Assembly: GCA_012744435.1 (NCBI GenBank)
Contig: JAAYCA010000014.1
Coordinates: 1 to 64,000 of the forward strand
Direction of reading: 5' to 3'
Length of the DNA stretch: 64,000 nt
Source of the DNA: Bacteroidales bacterium
GTDB taxonomy: Bacteria; Bacteroidota; Bacteroidia; Bacteroidales; UBA932
The notes beneath the pieces were generated by a model. That model was not told the DNA's origin, did not search any database, and saw only the letters and a program-made list of their open reading frames with translations. Made by a program: the position numbers and the translations under genes. This document shows, in pieces, positions 51,679 to 60,767 of this stretch (positions within the stretch are counted from its first letter, which is position 1; every line of letters starts with the position of its first letter).

Positions 51679-54249
51679 ATGACGTCCCTGCTTTTGTCCT
51701 TCCTCCTGTCCGGCCTGACCTCCCTGGTCAATCCCATGGTCGGCACGGATGCGCACGGGCATACCTTCCCCGGGGCCGTGGCCCCCTTCGGGATGGTGCA
51801 GCTCAGCCCGGACACGCGCCCGAAAGCAGGCGACTGGGACGGCTGCAGCGGCTACCATTACAGCGACAGCGTCATCTACGGATTCTCCCATACGCATCTG
51901 TCCGGCACCGGCTGCGACGACCTCTGCGACATCCTGCTGATGCCGGGCGGGCAGCCTTCTGCGTTCTCGCACGAAAAGGAAAAGGCGTCTCCCGGCTACT
52001 ACGAGGTGTTCCTGGACGGGCCTCGGGTGCTTGCGCGGCTCACCGCGGGCCGGCGGACCGGGGTGCACGAATACACCTTCCCCGCCGGGGCGAAGCCGCA
52101 GATCACCCTGGACCTGACGCACCGCGATCCGCTGGACGCCTGGCGCATCACCCCGCGCAGGGACGGTTGCAGCGGCTGGCGGCAGTCCAGCAGCTGGGCA
52201 CGCGGGCAGGACGTCTATTTCTGGATGGAATTCTCCGCTCCGGCCCGCTGCAAGAAGGCGCGCGACGGCAAAAGCGCCACCTTCTCTTTCGCGCGCAAAA
52301 CGCGGACGGTCACGGTGCGCGTAGGCATTTCCTCCGTGTCGGAGGAGAACGCCCGGCAGAACCTGCTGGCGGAGTATCCCGCTTCGTTTGAAGCGCAGCG
52401 CGCGGCCACCGACGCCGCCTGGGAGGCCTATCTGGGCAAGCTCGAATGTCCCTGGACCGACGAAGAGCACCGGCGCCGCTTCTACACCGCGCTCTACCAC
52501 ACGGGCATCCACCCCTCCCTGTATTCCGACGCCAACGGCGAATACCGCGGCATGGACCGCCAGGTGCATCGCGCGGAGGGCTGGGAGCGCTATACGGTCT
52601 TCTCCCTCTGGGACACCTTCCGCGGCGAGCACCCGCTCCTGTGGGAGCTCGAGCCGGGACGGAGCTATGATTTCCTGAAGAGTTTCCTGTCCATCTACGA
52701 AGAGGGCGGCAAGCTCCCGGTCTGGGAGCTGGCGGGATATGAGACGGACTGCATGATCGGCTACAACGCCGCGCCCGTGATCGCCGACGCCCTGGCGCGC
52801 GGCTTCACCGATTTCGATGTCGAGAAGGCGCTGGAGGCCCTGCTGGTCTCGTCCAGGCGCCCGGAATTCGGCATGGCCAGCTTCCGCGCCAACGGACTGG
52901 TGCTCGCCGACGACGAGCACGAAAGCGTGTCCAAGACCCTCGAATACGCCTATGACGACTGGTGCACGGCCCAGGTGGCGAAATACCTTGGCCGGCAGGA
53001 CGTCTATGAAGAATATATGACCTCCGCACAGTACTGGCGCAACGTCTTTGACCCGGAGACGGGCTTCATGCGCGCCCGCCTCAACGGCCGCTGGCTCACC
53101 CCCTTCGACCCGCGCGAGGTCAACAACCACTACACCGAAGCCAATTCCTGGCAGTACAGCCTGTTCGTCCCGCAGGACATCGCGGGACTCATCGACGCCC
53201 TCGGCGGGCCGGAAGCCCTGGAGGCGCGCCTGGACGACATGTTCGCGGCCGAAGAAGGGAATACCGGCCGCACGCAGGCGGACATCACCGGCACCATCGG
53301 ACAATACGCCCAGGGCAACGAGCCCAGCCACCACGTGGCCTTTCTGTATGATTTCGCAGGACGCCCCGACAAGCGGCAGGCGCGCGTGGAGCAGATCCTC
53401 GAGACGCTTTACTCCTCTGCCCCCGACGGGCTCTGTGGCAACGAAGACTGCGGGCAGATGTCCGCCTGGTATGTGCTCAGCGCCCTCGGCCGCTACCCCG
53501 TCACCCCGGGACTCGGTCTTCCTGAACGGGCCGAAGGGGCGCTCACCCGCATCCCCAAGACCATCGTCACCAACCCGGCCTTCGAAATGGCGAACGACAT
53601 CTTTATCGATTCGCTCCGGGTCTCCCTCAAGGGCGAAGGGGAGCTCTTCTACCGCATCGGCGACGGCGCCTTCCGGCGCTATGAAGGGCCCTTCACCGTG
53701 CATGAGGCCTGCCGGATGGAGGCCTATTCCCAAATCGGGCGGCGGCGCAGCTTCATCACCCGCAGCGCCGTGCACCAGATCTTCCGAGACCGCGACATCC
53801 AGATCCACGCCCGCTACAGCCGGCAATATACCGCCGGCGGCGACGAGGGGCTGATCGACGGCTTCCGGGGCAGCCTGAACTGGCGCACCGGCGGCTGGCA
53901 GGGCTACCAGGACACGGACTTCGAGGCCGTGGTGGACCTGCGCGAGGAGCGCCCCCTGACGCAACTCGGCGCGGGCTTCTGCCAGGACGCCCGCTCCTGG
54001 ATCTGGATGCCCAGCTATGTGGAATTCTCCGTGTCCCCGGACGGCGAGCATTATACGAAGGTCGCCCGCGTGGACAATACCATGGACGAGCGGGACTACG
54101 AAGTCCGTATCTGGGACTGCGAAGTCCCGGCGGACCTGTCCGCGCGCTATGTCAAGGTGTTCGCGAAAAACATCGGTACCATCCCGGACTGGCACCCCGG
54201 AGCCGGCAGTCCGGGCTTCATCTTCATCGACGAAATATGGATTAAATAA
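51679..54249 (+). CDS. GH92 alpha-mannosidase
   Basis: Exo-acting calcium-dependent alpha-mannosidase expected to trim mannan or N-glycans. The 856-residue protein has a short hydrophobic signal, the GH92 opening NPMVGTDAHGHTFPGAVAPF near 17-36, GFSHTHLSGTGCDD near 72-85, the catalytic region with EGNTGRTQADITG and GNEPSHHVAFLYDFAG near 553-568, and GNEDCGQMSAWYVLSALG. A C-terminal beta-sandwich domain of the F5/8 type (from about 700) may bind sugar. A TTG five codons upstream is possible, but ATG at 51679 begins the signal. It diverges from the SusR-like gene and is 11 bases from an alkaline phosphatase gene. Confidence 0.93.
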   Translation: MTSLLLSFLLSGLTSLVNPMVGTDAHGHTFPGAVAPFGMVQLSPDTRPKAGDWDGCSGYHYSDSVIYGFSHTHLSGTGCDDLCDILLMPGGQPSAFSHEKEKASPGYYEVFLDGPRVLARLTAGRRTGVHEYTFPAGAKPQITLDLTHRDPLDAWRITPRRDGCSGWRQSSSWARGQDVYFWMEFSAPARCKKARDGKSATFSFARKTRTVTVRVGISSVSEENARQNLLAEYPASFEAQRAATDAAWEAYLGKLECPWTDEEHRRRFYTALYHTGIHPSLYSDANGEYRGMDRQVHRAEGWERYTVFSLWDTFRGEHPLLWELEPGRSYDFLKSFLSIYEEGGKLPVWELAGYETDCMIGYNAAPVIADALARGFTDFDVEKALEALLVSSRRPEFGMASFRANGLVLADDEHESVSKTLEYAYDDWCTAQVAKYLGRQDVYEEYMTSAQYWRNVFDPETGFMRARLNGRWLTPFDPREVNNHYTEANSWQYSLFVPQDIAGLIDALGGPEALEARLDDMFAAEEGNTGRTQADITGTIGQYAQGNEPSHHVAFLYDFAGRPDKRQARVEQILETLYSSAPDGLCGNEDCGQMSAWYVLSALGRYPVTPGLGLPERAEGALTRIPKTIVTNPAFEMANDIFIDSLRVSLKGEGELFYRIGDGAFRRYEGPFTVHEACRMEAYSQIGRRRSFITRSAVHQIFRDRDIQIHARYSRQYTAGGDEGLIDGFRGSLNWRTGGWQGYQDTDFEAVVDLREERPLTQLGAGFCQDARSWIWMPSYVEFSVSPDGEHYTKVARVDNTMDERDYEVRIWDCEVPADLSARYVKVFAKNIGTIPDWHPGAGSPGFIFIDEIWIK

Positions 54250-54260
54250 ACTTCCTTCCC

Positions 54261-55454
54261 ATGAAAAAAACACTGATTCTTTTCGCGACCCTCTGCGCGT
54301 CGCTCAGCCTTTCGGCCCAGCAGTCGCAGGAAAACCCGGAAGCCCCCAAGGAAGCCCGGGCCTTCACCGGCGAATTCTACGCCACGCAGCAGAGCACCTA
54401 CACGCCGAACTTCAAGGTGGACGGCACGAACGCCAAGGTCCGCAACGTCATCCTGCTTATCGGTGACGGCATGGGCCACGGCGCCGTCAACGCCGGCATG
54501 TTCGCCAATGGCGGCCGTCTCACGATGACCAACCTGCGCACCTTCGGCTACGTCCGCACGCAGTCCGCGGACAACTTCACCACGGACTCCGCCGCGTCCG
54601 GCACCGCCTACGCCACGGGCCGCAAGACCAACAACGGCTATCTCGGCCGGGATCCGGAAAAGAAGGATCTCACCAACATCCCTGAGATCCTCGCCCCGCT
54701 GGGCTACGCCTGCGGCGTCCTCTCCACGGACGACCTCAACGGCGCCACCCCGGCCGCCTTCTTCGCCCACCAGGACGCCCGCAACGCCAAGGAAGGCATC
54801 TGGGCCGACCTGCCGGCCAGCTGCCTGACCTATGCCTCCGCCGGCTCGCAGTCCGTCTACGAAAGCATGCCGCTGAGCACGCAGGAGGCTATCCGCAAGG
54901 AGTTCTCCGTGGTCTATGACCCCGCCGATCCCGCCGTCGCGGGCTCAAAGAGACTGCTCTATCTGCCCAAGACCACGGGGGACGGCCGCGGCGACTATCT
55001 GCCCGCAAACACCACGAACGCCATCGAGTATCTGGCCGCCCGCTCCAAGAAAGGATTCTTCCTGATGGTCGAGGGTGCCCATATCGATCATGGCGAGCAT
55101 GCCAACAACACGGCCTATACCATCCGGGAAACACTCGACTTCGACAAGGCCGTGGAGGCTGCGGTCCGCTTCGCCGAGCGCGACGGCCACACGCTGGTGA
55201 TCATCAGCGCCGACCACGAGACCGGAGCCACCACCCTCCTCCGGGGAGAACCCGCCGACGGATACGTCTTCACCGGATTTGCCTCCCGCGGCCACAGCCC
55301 GATGATGGTGCCGCTGTTCGCCTACGGACCCCGCTCGAAAGACTTCAGCTGCGTCCAGGAGAACAGCGATGTCGCCAACAAGATCATCGCCATCCTCACG
55401 GGCAAGAAGGGTCCCGTCGCCGAGGTCCCCTCGAAATACATCGTAAACGAATAA
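54261..55454 (+). CDS. alkaline phosphatase
   Basis: Secreted metal-dependent phosphomonoesterase. The 397-residue protein has a signal peptide to about residue 19, metal-binding NVILLIGDGMGHG near 62-74, nucleophile Ser110 in TTDSAASGTAYATG, EGAHIDHGEHANN near 272-284, SADHETGA near 317-324 and a late metal-binding His in ASRGHSPMMVP. All key positions are present. It forms a two-gene operon with the GH92 alpha-mannosidase, suggesting removal of phosphate from phosphomannan or release of phosphate from the same material. A bidirectional terminator follows. Confidence 0.93.
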   Translation: MKKTLILFATLCASLSLSAQQSQENPEAPKEARAFTGEFYATQQSTYTPNFKVDGTNAKVRNVILLIGDGMGHGAVNAGMFANGGRLTMTNLRTFGYVRTQSADNFTTDSAASGTAYATGRKTNNGYLGRDPEKKDLTNIPEILAPLGYACGVLSTDDLNGATPAAFFAHQDARNAKEGIWADLPASCLTYASAGSQSVYESMPLSTQEAIRKEFSVVYDPADPAVAGSKRLLYLPKTTGDGRGDYLPANTTNAIEYLAARSKKGFFLMVEGAHIDHGEHANNTAYTIRETLDFDKAVEAAVRFAERDGHTLVIISADHETGATTLLRGEPADGYVFTGFASRGHSPMMVPLFAYGPRSKDFSCVQENSDVANKIIAILTGKKGPVAEVPSKYIVNE

Positions 55455-55460
55455 AAACGG

Positions 55461-55487
55461 AATCCCGGGCTTGACCCGGGATTTTTT
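55461..55487. terminator. bidirectional terminator between alkaline phosphatase and mutS
   Basis: AATCCCGGG (55461-55469) and CCCGGGATT (55475-55483) form a perfect stem with a CTTGA loop. TTTT follows on the plus strand, and after CCG a T5 run follows on the minus strand. The gap between the convergent genes is only 31 bases, and the T run overlaps the mutS stop codon. Confidence 0.85.
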
Positions 55488-58077
55488 ATAGACCGAGTTC
55501 GCTCTTCAGCGAGCGCAGCAGGTCGAAGGCCTGCAGGGGCGTCATGTTGTTGAGGTCGGCGGCTTCGAGCTTCTCCTTCAGCGAGGCCAGCGTGGGATCG
55601 TCCAGCTGGAAGAAGGAGAGCTGCACGGAGCCGTCGTCTTCCATCGCCATGGCACTGGCGTGCTTCTCGCGCCGCTCCAGGTCGCGCAGCGTCTTTTCCG
55701 CCGACTCGATCACCTCGCGCGGCATGCCCGCGAGGCGCGCCACGTGGATACCGAAACTGTGGGCCACGCCGCCGGGCATGAGCTTGCGCAGGAAAATGAC
55801 GTTCTTGCCCTCCTCCTTGACCGCGATGTGGTAATTCTTGACGCGGGGGTACTGCCCCTCGAGGTCGTTGAGCTCGTGGTAGTGCGTCGCGAAGAGGGTC
55901 TTGGCGCCCTTGCCGGCGGTGTGGATGTATTCCACCAGGGCGCGGGCGATGGACATGCCGTCGTAGGTGGAGGTACCGCGTCCGATCTCGTCGAGCAGCA
56001 CCAGCGAACGGGCGCTGAGGTTGTGCATGATCATCGAGGTCTCGAGCATCTCGACCATGAAGGTGGATTCGCCGCGGGAGATGTTGTCCGTCGCGCCGAC
56101 GCGCGTGAAAATCTTGTCGAAAAAGCCGATCCGGGCCGCCGTGGCGGGCACGAAGGATCCCACCTGGGCCAGCAGCACGATGAGCGCCGTCTGGCGCAGC
56201 AGGGCCGACTTGCCGGCCATGTTGGGGCCGGTCAGGATGATGATCTGTTCCCCCTTGCTGTCCATCCGGATGTCGTTGGGGACATACTCTTCGCCCACGG
56301 GCATGAGGGTCTCGATGACGGGATGCCGTCCGGCCTTGATGTCCAGCGCGAGGCTCTTGTCCACAACGGGGCGGCAGTAGGCGCGGTCGATGGCCTGGCG
56401 GGCGAAGCCCTGCAGGACGTCGAGCCGGGAGAGCAGCCGGCAGTTCTCCTGGATGTCGCGGATCGCCGCCTGCACCTGCTCCACGAGCTGCCCGTACAGG
56501 CGGCTCTCGATCTCGTAGATGGCGGCTTCCGCCCCGAGGATCTTCTCTTCATAGTCCTTCAGCTCCGGGGTGATGTAGCGCTCCGCGGACACCAGGGTCT
56601 GCTTGCGGATCCACTCCGGCGGGACCTTGTCCCGGAAGGTGTTGCGGACTTCGATATAGTAGCCGAAGACGTTGTTGTAGCTGATCTTGAGGGAAGTGAT
56701 GCCGGTGCGTTCGCTCTCGCGCTGCTGCATCTGCAAGAGGTATTCCTTGCCGCCGTGCGAGATGGCGCGCAGCTCGTCCAGCTGCCTGTCCACGCCGGGC
56801 GCGATCACGTCGCCCCTGCCCAGCTGGGAGGCGTCTTCCGCGAGGGTCGAGCTGATGCGGGCGAGCAGTTTGTCGGTGTTGCGAAGGGCACCGATGAGCT
56901 TGTCGAGGGCGGCGCAGCCGGAGCCGCCGCACAGTTCGCGGATGGGGTTCATCCGGCCCAGTGAGCGTCCCAGCTGGCGGACCTCCCGCGGGAGGATCTT
57001 GCCCGTGGCGGCCCGGGAGATGATGCGCTCCAGGTCGCCCACTTCGCTCAGGCAGCCCCGCAGCTCTTCGAGCATTTCCTCGTTGTCATGGAGCAGCTGC
57101 ACCACGTCGTAGCGGGCCTCCAGCTCCTTGATGTCCATCACCGGCATGGCCAGCCACTGGCGCAGCAGGCGGGCGCCCATCGGGGTGCAGCAGCGGTCGA
57201 TCACATCAACCAGCGCCACCCCCTCGCGCCCGGCGTTGCTCTGGAAGATCTCGAGGTTGCGGAAGGTGAACTTGTCCATCCAGACGAACTTCTCCTCGTC
57301 GATGCGGCTGATCGAGCAGATGTTCCCGAGGCCCGCATGCTCCGTCTGTTCCAGATAGACCAGCAAGGCGCCGGCGGAACAGACCGCGAGCGGGAAACCG
57401 TCGATGGCGAATCCTTTCAAGGATTTTACCTTCAGCTGTTTGCAGAGCCGCTCCACGGCGGCGTCCTGCACGAAAGCCCACTCGTCCAGCCCGGTGATAT
57501 AGTAGTCCCCGAAACGCTCCCTGACGGCGCGCAGCACATCGCGCTGGACGACCAGCTCGCGCGGTCGGAGCGAGCTCAGCAGGGTGCCGATGTAGTCGAT
57601 CGAGCCCTGGGCCACCTGGAAGGTCCCGGTGGACACGTCCAGGAAGGCGGCGCCGCAGCTCTGCCCCTCGAAGGTCAGGCCGGCGAGGTAGTTGTGCTCC
57701 TTCTGGTCCAGCATCCCTTCGCCGAAGGCGATGCCCGGGGTGAGGATTTCCGTGATGCCGCGCTTGACGAGCTTGTTCTTCACGAGCGCAGGGTCTTCGA
57801 GCTGGTCGCAGACGGCGACCTTGTAGCCCGCCCGGACGAGTTTCTGCAGATATCCCTCGATGGCATGGTGCGGGAATCCCGCCATCGGCGTATCCCCCTT
57901 TTCGCCGTTGGAACGGCGTGTGAGCACGAGTCCGAGCACTTTGCTGGCGAGCACGGCGTCGTCGGAATAGGTCTCGTAGAAGTCCCCGACGCGATATAGC
58001 AGGATCGCCTCGGGGTGCTGCGCCTTGATGCTGAAATAATGCTTCAGCATCGGGGTATCTTCGCCTTTCTTTGCCAT
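55486..58077 (-). CDS. mutS: DNA mismatch repair protein MutS
   Basis: Recognises mismatches and starts methyl-independent mismatch repair. The 863-residue protein has the mismatch-binding motif GDFYETYSDD (Phe-x-Glu near 32-34), the connector, core and clamp domains, and the ATPase with Walker A GPNMAGKS near 612-619, SRGESTFMVEML, Walker B LVLLDEIGRGTST and THYHEL. A C-terminal segment with TPLQAFDLLRSLK matches the dimerisation tail of MutS1. The ATG at 58077 gives the proper N-terminus; the frame that continues upstream belongs to another reading of the serpin gene. A perfect -7 element lies 17 bases upstream. Confidence 0.97.
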   Translation of the reverse strand: MAKKGEDTPMLKHYFSIKAQHPEAILLYRVGDFYETYSDDAVLASKVLGLVLTRRSNGEKGDTPMAGFPHHAIEGYLQKLVRAGYKVAVCDQLEDPALVKNKLVKRGITEILTPGIAFGEGMLDQKEHNYLAGLTFEGQSCGAAFLDVSTGTFQVAQGSIDYIGTLLSSLRPRELVVQRDVLRAVRERFGDYYITGLDEWAFVQDAAVERLCKQLKVKSLKGFAIDGFPLAVCSAGALLVYLEQTEHAGLGNICSISRIDEEKFVWMDKFTFRNLEIFQSNAGREGVALVDVIDRCCTPMGARLLRQWLAMPVMDIKELEARYDVVQLLHDNEEMLEELRGCLSEVGDLERIISRAATGKILPREVRQLGRSLGRMNPIRELCGGSGCAALDKLIGALRNTDKLLARISSTLAEDASQLGRGDVIAPGVDRQLDELRAISHGGKEYLLQMQQRESERTGITSLKISYNNVFGYYIEVRNTFRDKVPPEWIRKQTLVSAERYITPELKDYEEKILGAEAAIYEIESRLYGQLVEQVQAAIRDIQENCRLLSRLDVLQGFARQAIDRAYCRPVVDKSLALDIKAGRHPVIETLMPVGEEYVPNDIRMDSKGEQIIILTGPNMAGKSALLRQTALIVLLAQVGSFVPATAARIGFFDKIFTRVGATDNISRGESTFMVEMLETSMIMHNLSARSLVLLDEIGRGTSTYDGMSIARALVEYIHTAGKGAKTLFATHYHELNDLEGQYPRVKNYHIAVKEEGKNVIFLRKLMPGGVAHSFGIHVARLAGMPREVIESAEKTLRDLERREKHASAMAMEDDGSVQLSFFQLDDPTLASLKEKLEAADLNNMTPLQAFDLLRSLKSELGL

Positions 58078-58093
58078 GGTTTTGCTTGAAAGA

Positions 58094-58101
58094 CAAAGAT
58101 A
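58094..58101 (-). promoter_or_regulatory. -7 element of mutS
   Basis: TATCTTTG on the minus strand, perfect to TAnnTTTG, lies in the 35-base gap between the serpin stop and the mutS ATG. The leader would be about 13 bases. Confidence 0.5.
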
Positions 58102-58112
58102 CAAAAAAGATT

Positions 58113-59348
58113 CTATTTCGTCAGGGAGCCGACGAGCAGGACCGTGTCGGTGCTGGTCTCGCGGATCAGGTACACGAAGGGGTGGTCGGCGTCGAAAACC
58201 ACAGGCTTGAGCGGGTTCCCCACCGCCGTCGCCTTCATCAGGCCGATCACCGTCACGGCGGCGAATTCCGTCCCCTTTTCCGTGACGTCGATCTTGACTT
58301 TCTGAAGCACCTGGCTGATCTTCAGCGCCTCGCCCACGCTGATTCCGGAGAAGTCCGCGCCGTTCGAGAAAGGCAGCGTCATGCCCATCTCCTTCAGGAT
58401 GGGGATCAGGGCTCCCTCCGTCGAGTATTCCGTGCTGAACTTCGGCAGATACACCTCCGCCGGATTGGGGGAAAGCACCAGATTGCCGCCATGTTCCGCC
58501 ACCGTGGGCAGGATGTCGGCGACCGTCTTGCCGTCTTTCGGCAGGAAGACCACCATCTCGTAGGCCCCGTTGCCGTACGGCAGGGAAATGGCCTGGCAGT
58601 CCGGCAGCTCCGCGTACGGATACTCCCGGTTTGCGTAGAGGTAGTCCTTTTTGACGGCGGTGCCGTTTTCCGTCTTGAAAACCCGGCCGTTCTCCACGGT
58701 CCACTCCTTGGCCCAGGGGGCCTTGTAGAGCAGGGCGTTGATCAGCATCAGGCGGGTGTCGGGATCCAGATCCTGCAGCATCTGCGGGATCTTGCCGTCC
58801 GTCTTGTCGGAGCACCATTCGTTGATCCTGGACAGCGTGGCGGCGGCGGTGAAGTCCACCGCATAGCTCTCCGCGCCGAAGCATTCGGACAGCAGTTTCC
58901 TGTACGGGTCGTTCAGGACCAGGTCGGCGGCGGCCCAGAAGGAGTTGCTGCTGGTGAAGCTCACCTGCGGGTCGGCCTTGACCAGGCCTTCGATCATCTT
59001 CTTGTAGAAGGCGCCCAGTTCTTCCCGGGTCACGGCACCCCAGCCGAGCGCCTCCGCGATCTGGGTGTACGTGGCCCCCTCTGCGCCTTCGGCCACCATG
59101 GCGAAAGCGAGCGAAAGGCTCAGCGGCGAGAACGACACGTCCTGGCCCTTCCGCACGGCGTACAGCCGGCGGAAAATGTCCAGTCCAGCGGCATTGGAAG
59201 CATCGCGGATGCCGGCATCCGCCTTGGTCAGTTCGATGGGCACGGCCGGGGGCATCGGATCCTGGGGATCCTCCCCGCCGGGAAGCCAGTCACAGGCGGA
59301 CGCGCACAGGCACGACGCCATCAGCATGATTACAAATCCCTTTCTCAT
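58113..59348 (-). CDS. serpin-family protease inhibitor lipoprotein
   Basis: Suicide inhibitor of serine or cysteine proteases, anchored by lipid (Cys19 in SASAC-like CASAC). The 411-residue protein has the serpin fold: VSFSPLSLSLAFAMVAEGAEG near 70-90 in two strands, LINALLYKAPWAKEW, a hinge EKGTEFAAVT at 357-366 and the C-terminal block FDADHPFVYLIRE. Counting from the hinge Gly359 as P15 places P1 at Ala373 and P1' at Thr374, which would suit elastase-like proteases. Phe362 at P12 is larger than the usual Ala and might slow loop insertion. A role against host or rival proteases is inferred. Confidence 0.92.
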   Translation of the reverse strand: MRKGFVIMLMASCLCASACDWLPGGEDPQDPMPPAVPIELTKADAGIRDASNAAGLDIFRRLYAVRKGQDVSFSPLSLSLAFAMVAEGAEGATYTQIAEALGWGAVTREELGAFYKKMIEGLVKADPQVSFTSSNSFWAAADLVLNDPYRKLLSECFGAESYAVDFTAAATLSRINEWCSDKTDGKIPQMLQDLDPDTRLMLINALLYKAPWAKEWTVENGRVFKTENGTAVKKDYLYANREYPYAELPDCQAISLPYGNGAYEMVVFLPKDGKTVADILPTVAEHGGNLVLSPNPAEVYLPKFSTEYSTEGALIPILKEMGMTLPFSNGADFSGISVGEALKISQVLQKVKIDVTEKGTEFAAVTVIGLMKATAVGNPLKPVVFDADHPFVYLIRETSTDTVLLVGSLTK

Positions 59349-59399
59349 GTCTTAAAGATGGTTTCCGGCGCGCTTACGTTGCAAGTACGGAGAAAAGAA

Positions 59400-60764
59400 T
59401 CACGCCACGAAATTCGTCAGGAAAATGACGACGATGGCCGGCGGGGCGATGTAGCGGAGCAGGAACCAGAAGACGTCGAAGACCGCGCCGTTGAAACGGG
59501 CCGTGCCGCCGTGGGTGAATTCGTCGCGTACGGCGGCCTTGTCCATCTTCCAGCCCACGAAGATGACAAACAGCAGGCCGCCGAAGGTCATCAGGAAGTT
59601 GGACGTGAGGAAATCGCAGAAATTGAAGATGGTCCGGCCGAAGATCTTGACCCCGGACAGCGGTCCGAAGGAGAGAGAGCAAAGCGCGCCAAGCAGCCAG
59701 GTCACGGCGAAAATGAGGAGCGTGGCACGCCGGCGCGACAGGCCCTTTTGCTCCACGAGGTACGCCACCCCCACTTCGAACATCGAAATGGCGGAGGTAA
59801 AGGCCGCGAACACAATTGTTACAAAGAAGAGCACGGCCACCACGGAGCTCACCCAGGGCACTGTGGTGCCCATTTTCGCAAAAATGAAGGGCAGCGTCTC
59901 GAAGATCAGGCCCGGCCCGGCCCCCGGCTCGATCCCCGCGGCGAAGACGGCGGGCATGATCGCGAAGCCGGCGATCAGCGCGAAGAGCAGGTCGAAAAAG
60001 ACGGTCCCCGCACCGGTAACAAGAATGTTTTCCTTCCTGTGAATGTAGGAGGAATAGGTCAGAATGGTCCCGACGCCCAGCGACAGGGAGAAGAAACTCT
60101 GTCCCATGGCAGCAGCGATGGCCGACGGCGTGATCTTGCTGAAATCCGGCTTCAGCAGGTAATCCACCCCGGCTCCCGCGCCCGGCAGGCTGATCGAATA
60201 GACCATGATGAGCACGATCAGCACGAACAGCAGCGGCATCGTGATCTTGTTGAAGCGTTCGATGCCGGACTTGATGCCGGCAGAGACGATCCCGGCGCAA
60301 GCGCCCAGGAAGAGGGTGTGGCAGACCAGCGGTCCCCAGGGTTTGGAGATGAAGGCGCCGAAAGCGGAAGACACGGCTCCCACTTCGTCGACGTGGAATC
60401 CCACGGTCAGCGAGCGCCAGAGATAATCGATTGACCAGCCGCCCACGACGCTGTAGTAGGACAGGATGACCATCGGCGAGAGCACGGTCAGCAGTCCCAG
60501 CCATTTCCACTTCGTGCCGGGTGCCAGCTGTTCCATCGCCCCGATGGTGCCGGCGTGCGTGCGGTGCCCGATGATGGCTTCCGCGAGGAAGATCGGCAGC
60601 GACAGCAGCAGGCAGGAGGCCAGATACAGGATGATGAAGGCGGCGCCGCCCATCTGCCCCACCATGTAGGGGAAACGCCAGATATTGCCCAGCCCGATGG
60701 CGGAGCCCGCCAGGGCCAGGATGGCGGCGGACCGGCCGCCGAACAATTCTCTCCTGCGCTCCAT
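59400..60764 (-). CDS. sodium-dependent transporter, NSS family, copy 2
   Basis: Inner-membrane symporter of the neurotransmitter:sodium family, which in bacteria imports amino acids. The 454-residue protein has 11-12 hydrophobic segments and the first-helix motif GSAIGLGNIWRFPYMVG near 16-32, where backbone atoms bind Na+ and substrate; LPGAGAGVDYLLKP near 210 and GQSFFSLSLGVGTILTYSSY near 228-247 are further family segments. It lies three bases after a close paralogue. Substrate unknown; tryptophan, tyrosine or leucine-type amino acids are usual. Confidence 0.93.
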   Translation of the reverse strand: MERRRELFGGRSAAILALAGSAIGLGNIWRFPYMVGQMGGAAFIILYLASCLLLSLPIFLAEAIIGHRTHAGTIGAMEQLAPGTKWKWLGLLTVLSPMVILSYYSVVGGWSIDYLWRSLTVGFHVDEVGAVSSAFGAFISKPWGPLVCHTLFLGACAGIVSAGIKSGIERFNKITMPLLFVLIVLIMVYSISLPGAGAGVDYLLKPDFSKITPSAIAAAMGQSFFSLSLGVGTILTYSSYIHRKENILVTGAGTVFFDLLFALIAGFAIMPAVFAAGIEPGAGPGLIFETLPFIFAKMGTTVPWVSSVVAVLFFVTIVFAAFTSAISMFEVGVAYLVEQKGLSRRRATLLIFAVTWLLGALCSLSFGPLSGVKIFGRTIFNFCDFLTSNFLMTFGGLLFVIFVGWKMDKAAVRDEFTHGGTARFNGAVFDVFWFLLRYIAPPAIVVIFLTNFVA

Positions 60765-60767
60765 GGC

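Noticed and set aside
51640..54273. 877-codon minus-strand frame opposite GH92
   Set aside because: Pro/Ala/Arg-rich antisense frame; GH92 motifs are clear on the plus strand.
58078..58884. Apparent N-terminal extension of MutS
   Set aside because: The added residues are a shifted reading of the serpin gene, low in hydrophobic core residues, and MutS begins normally at 58077.
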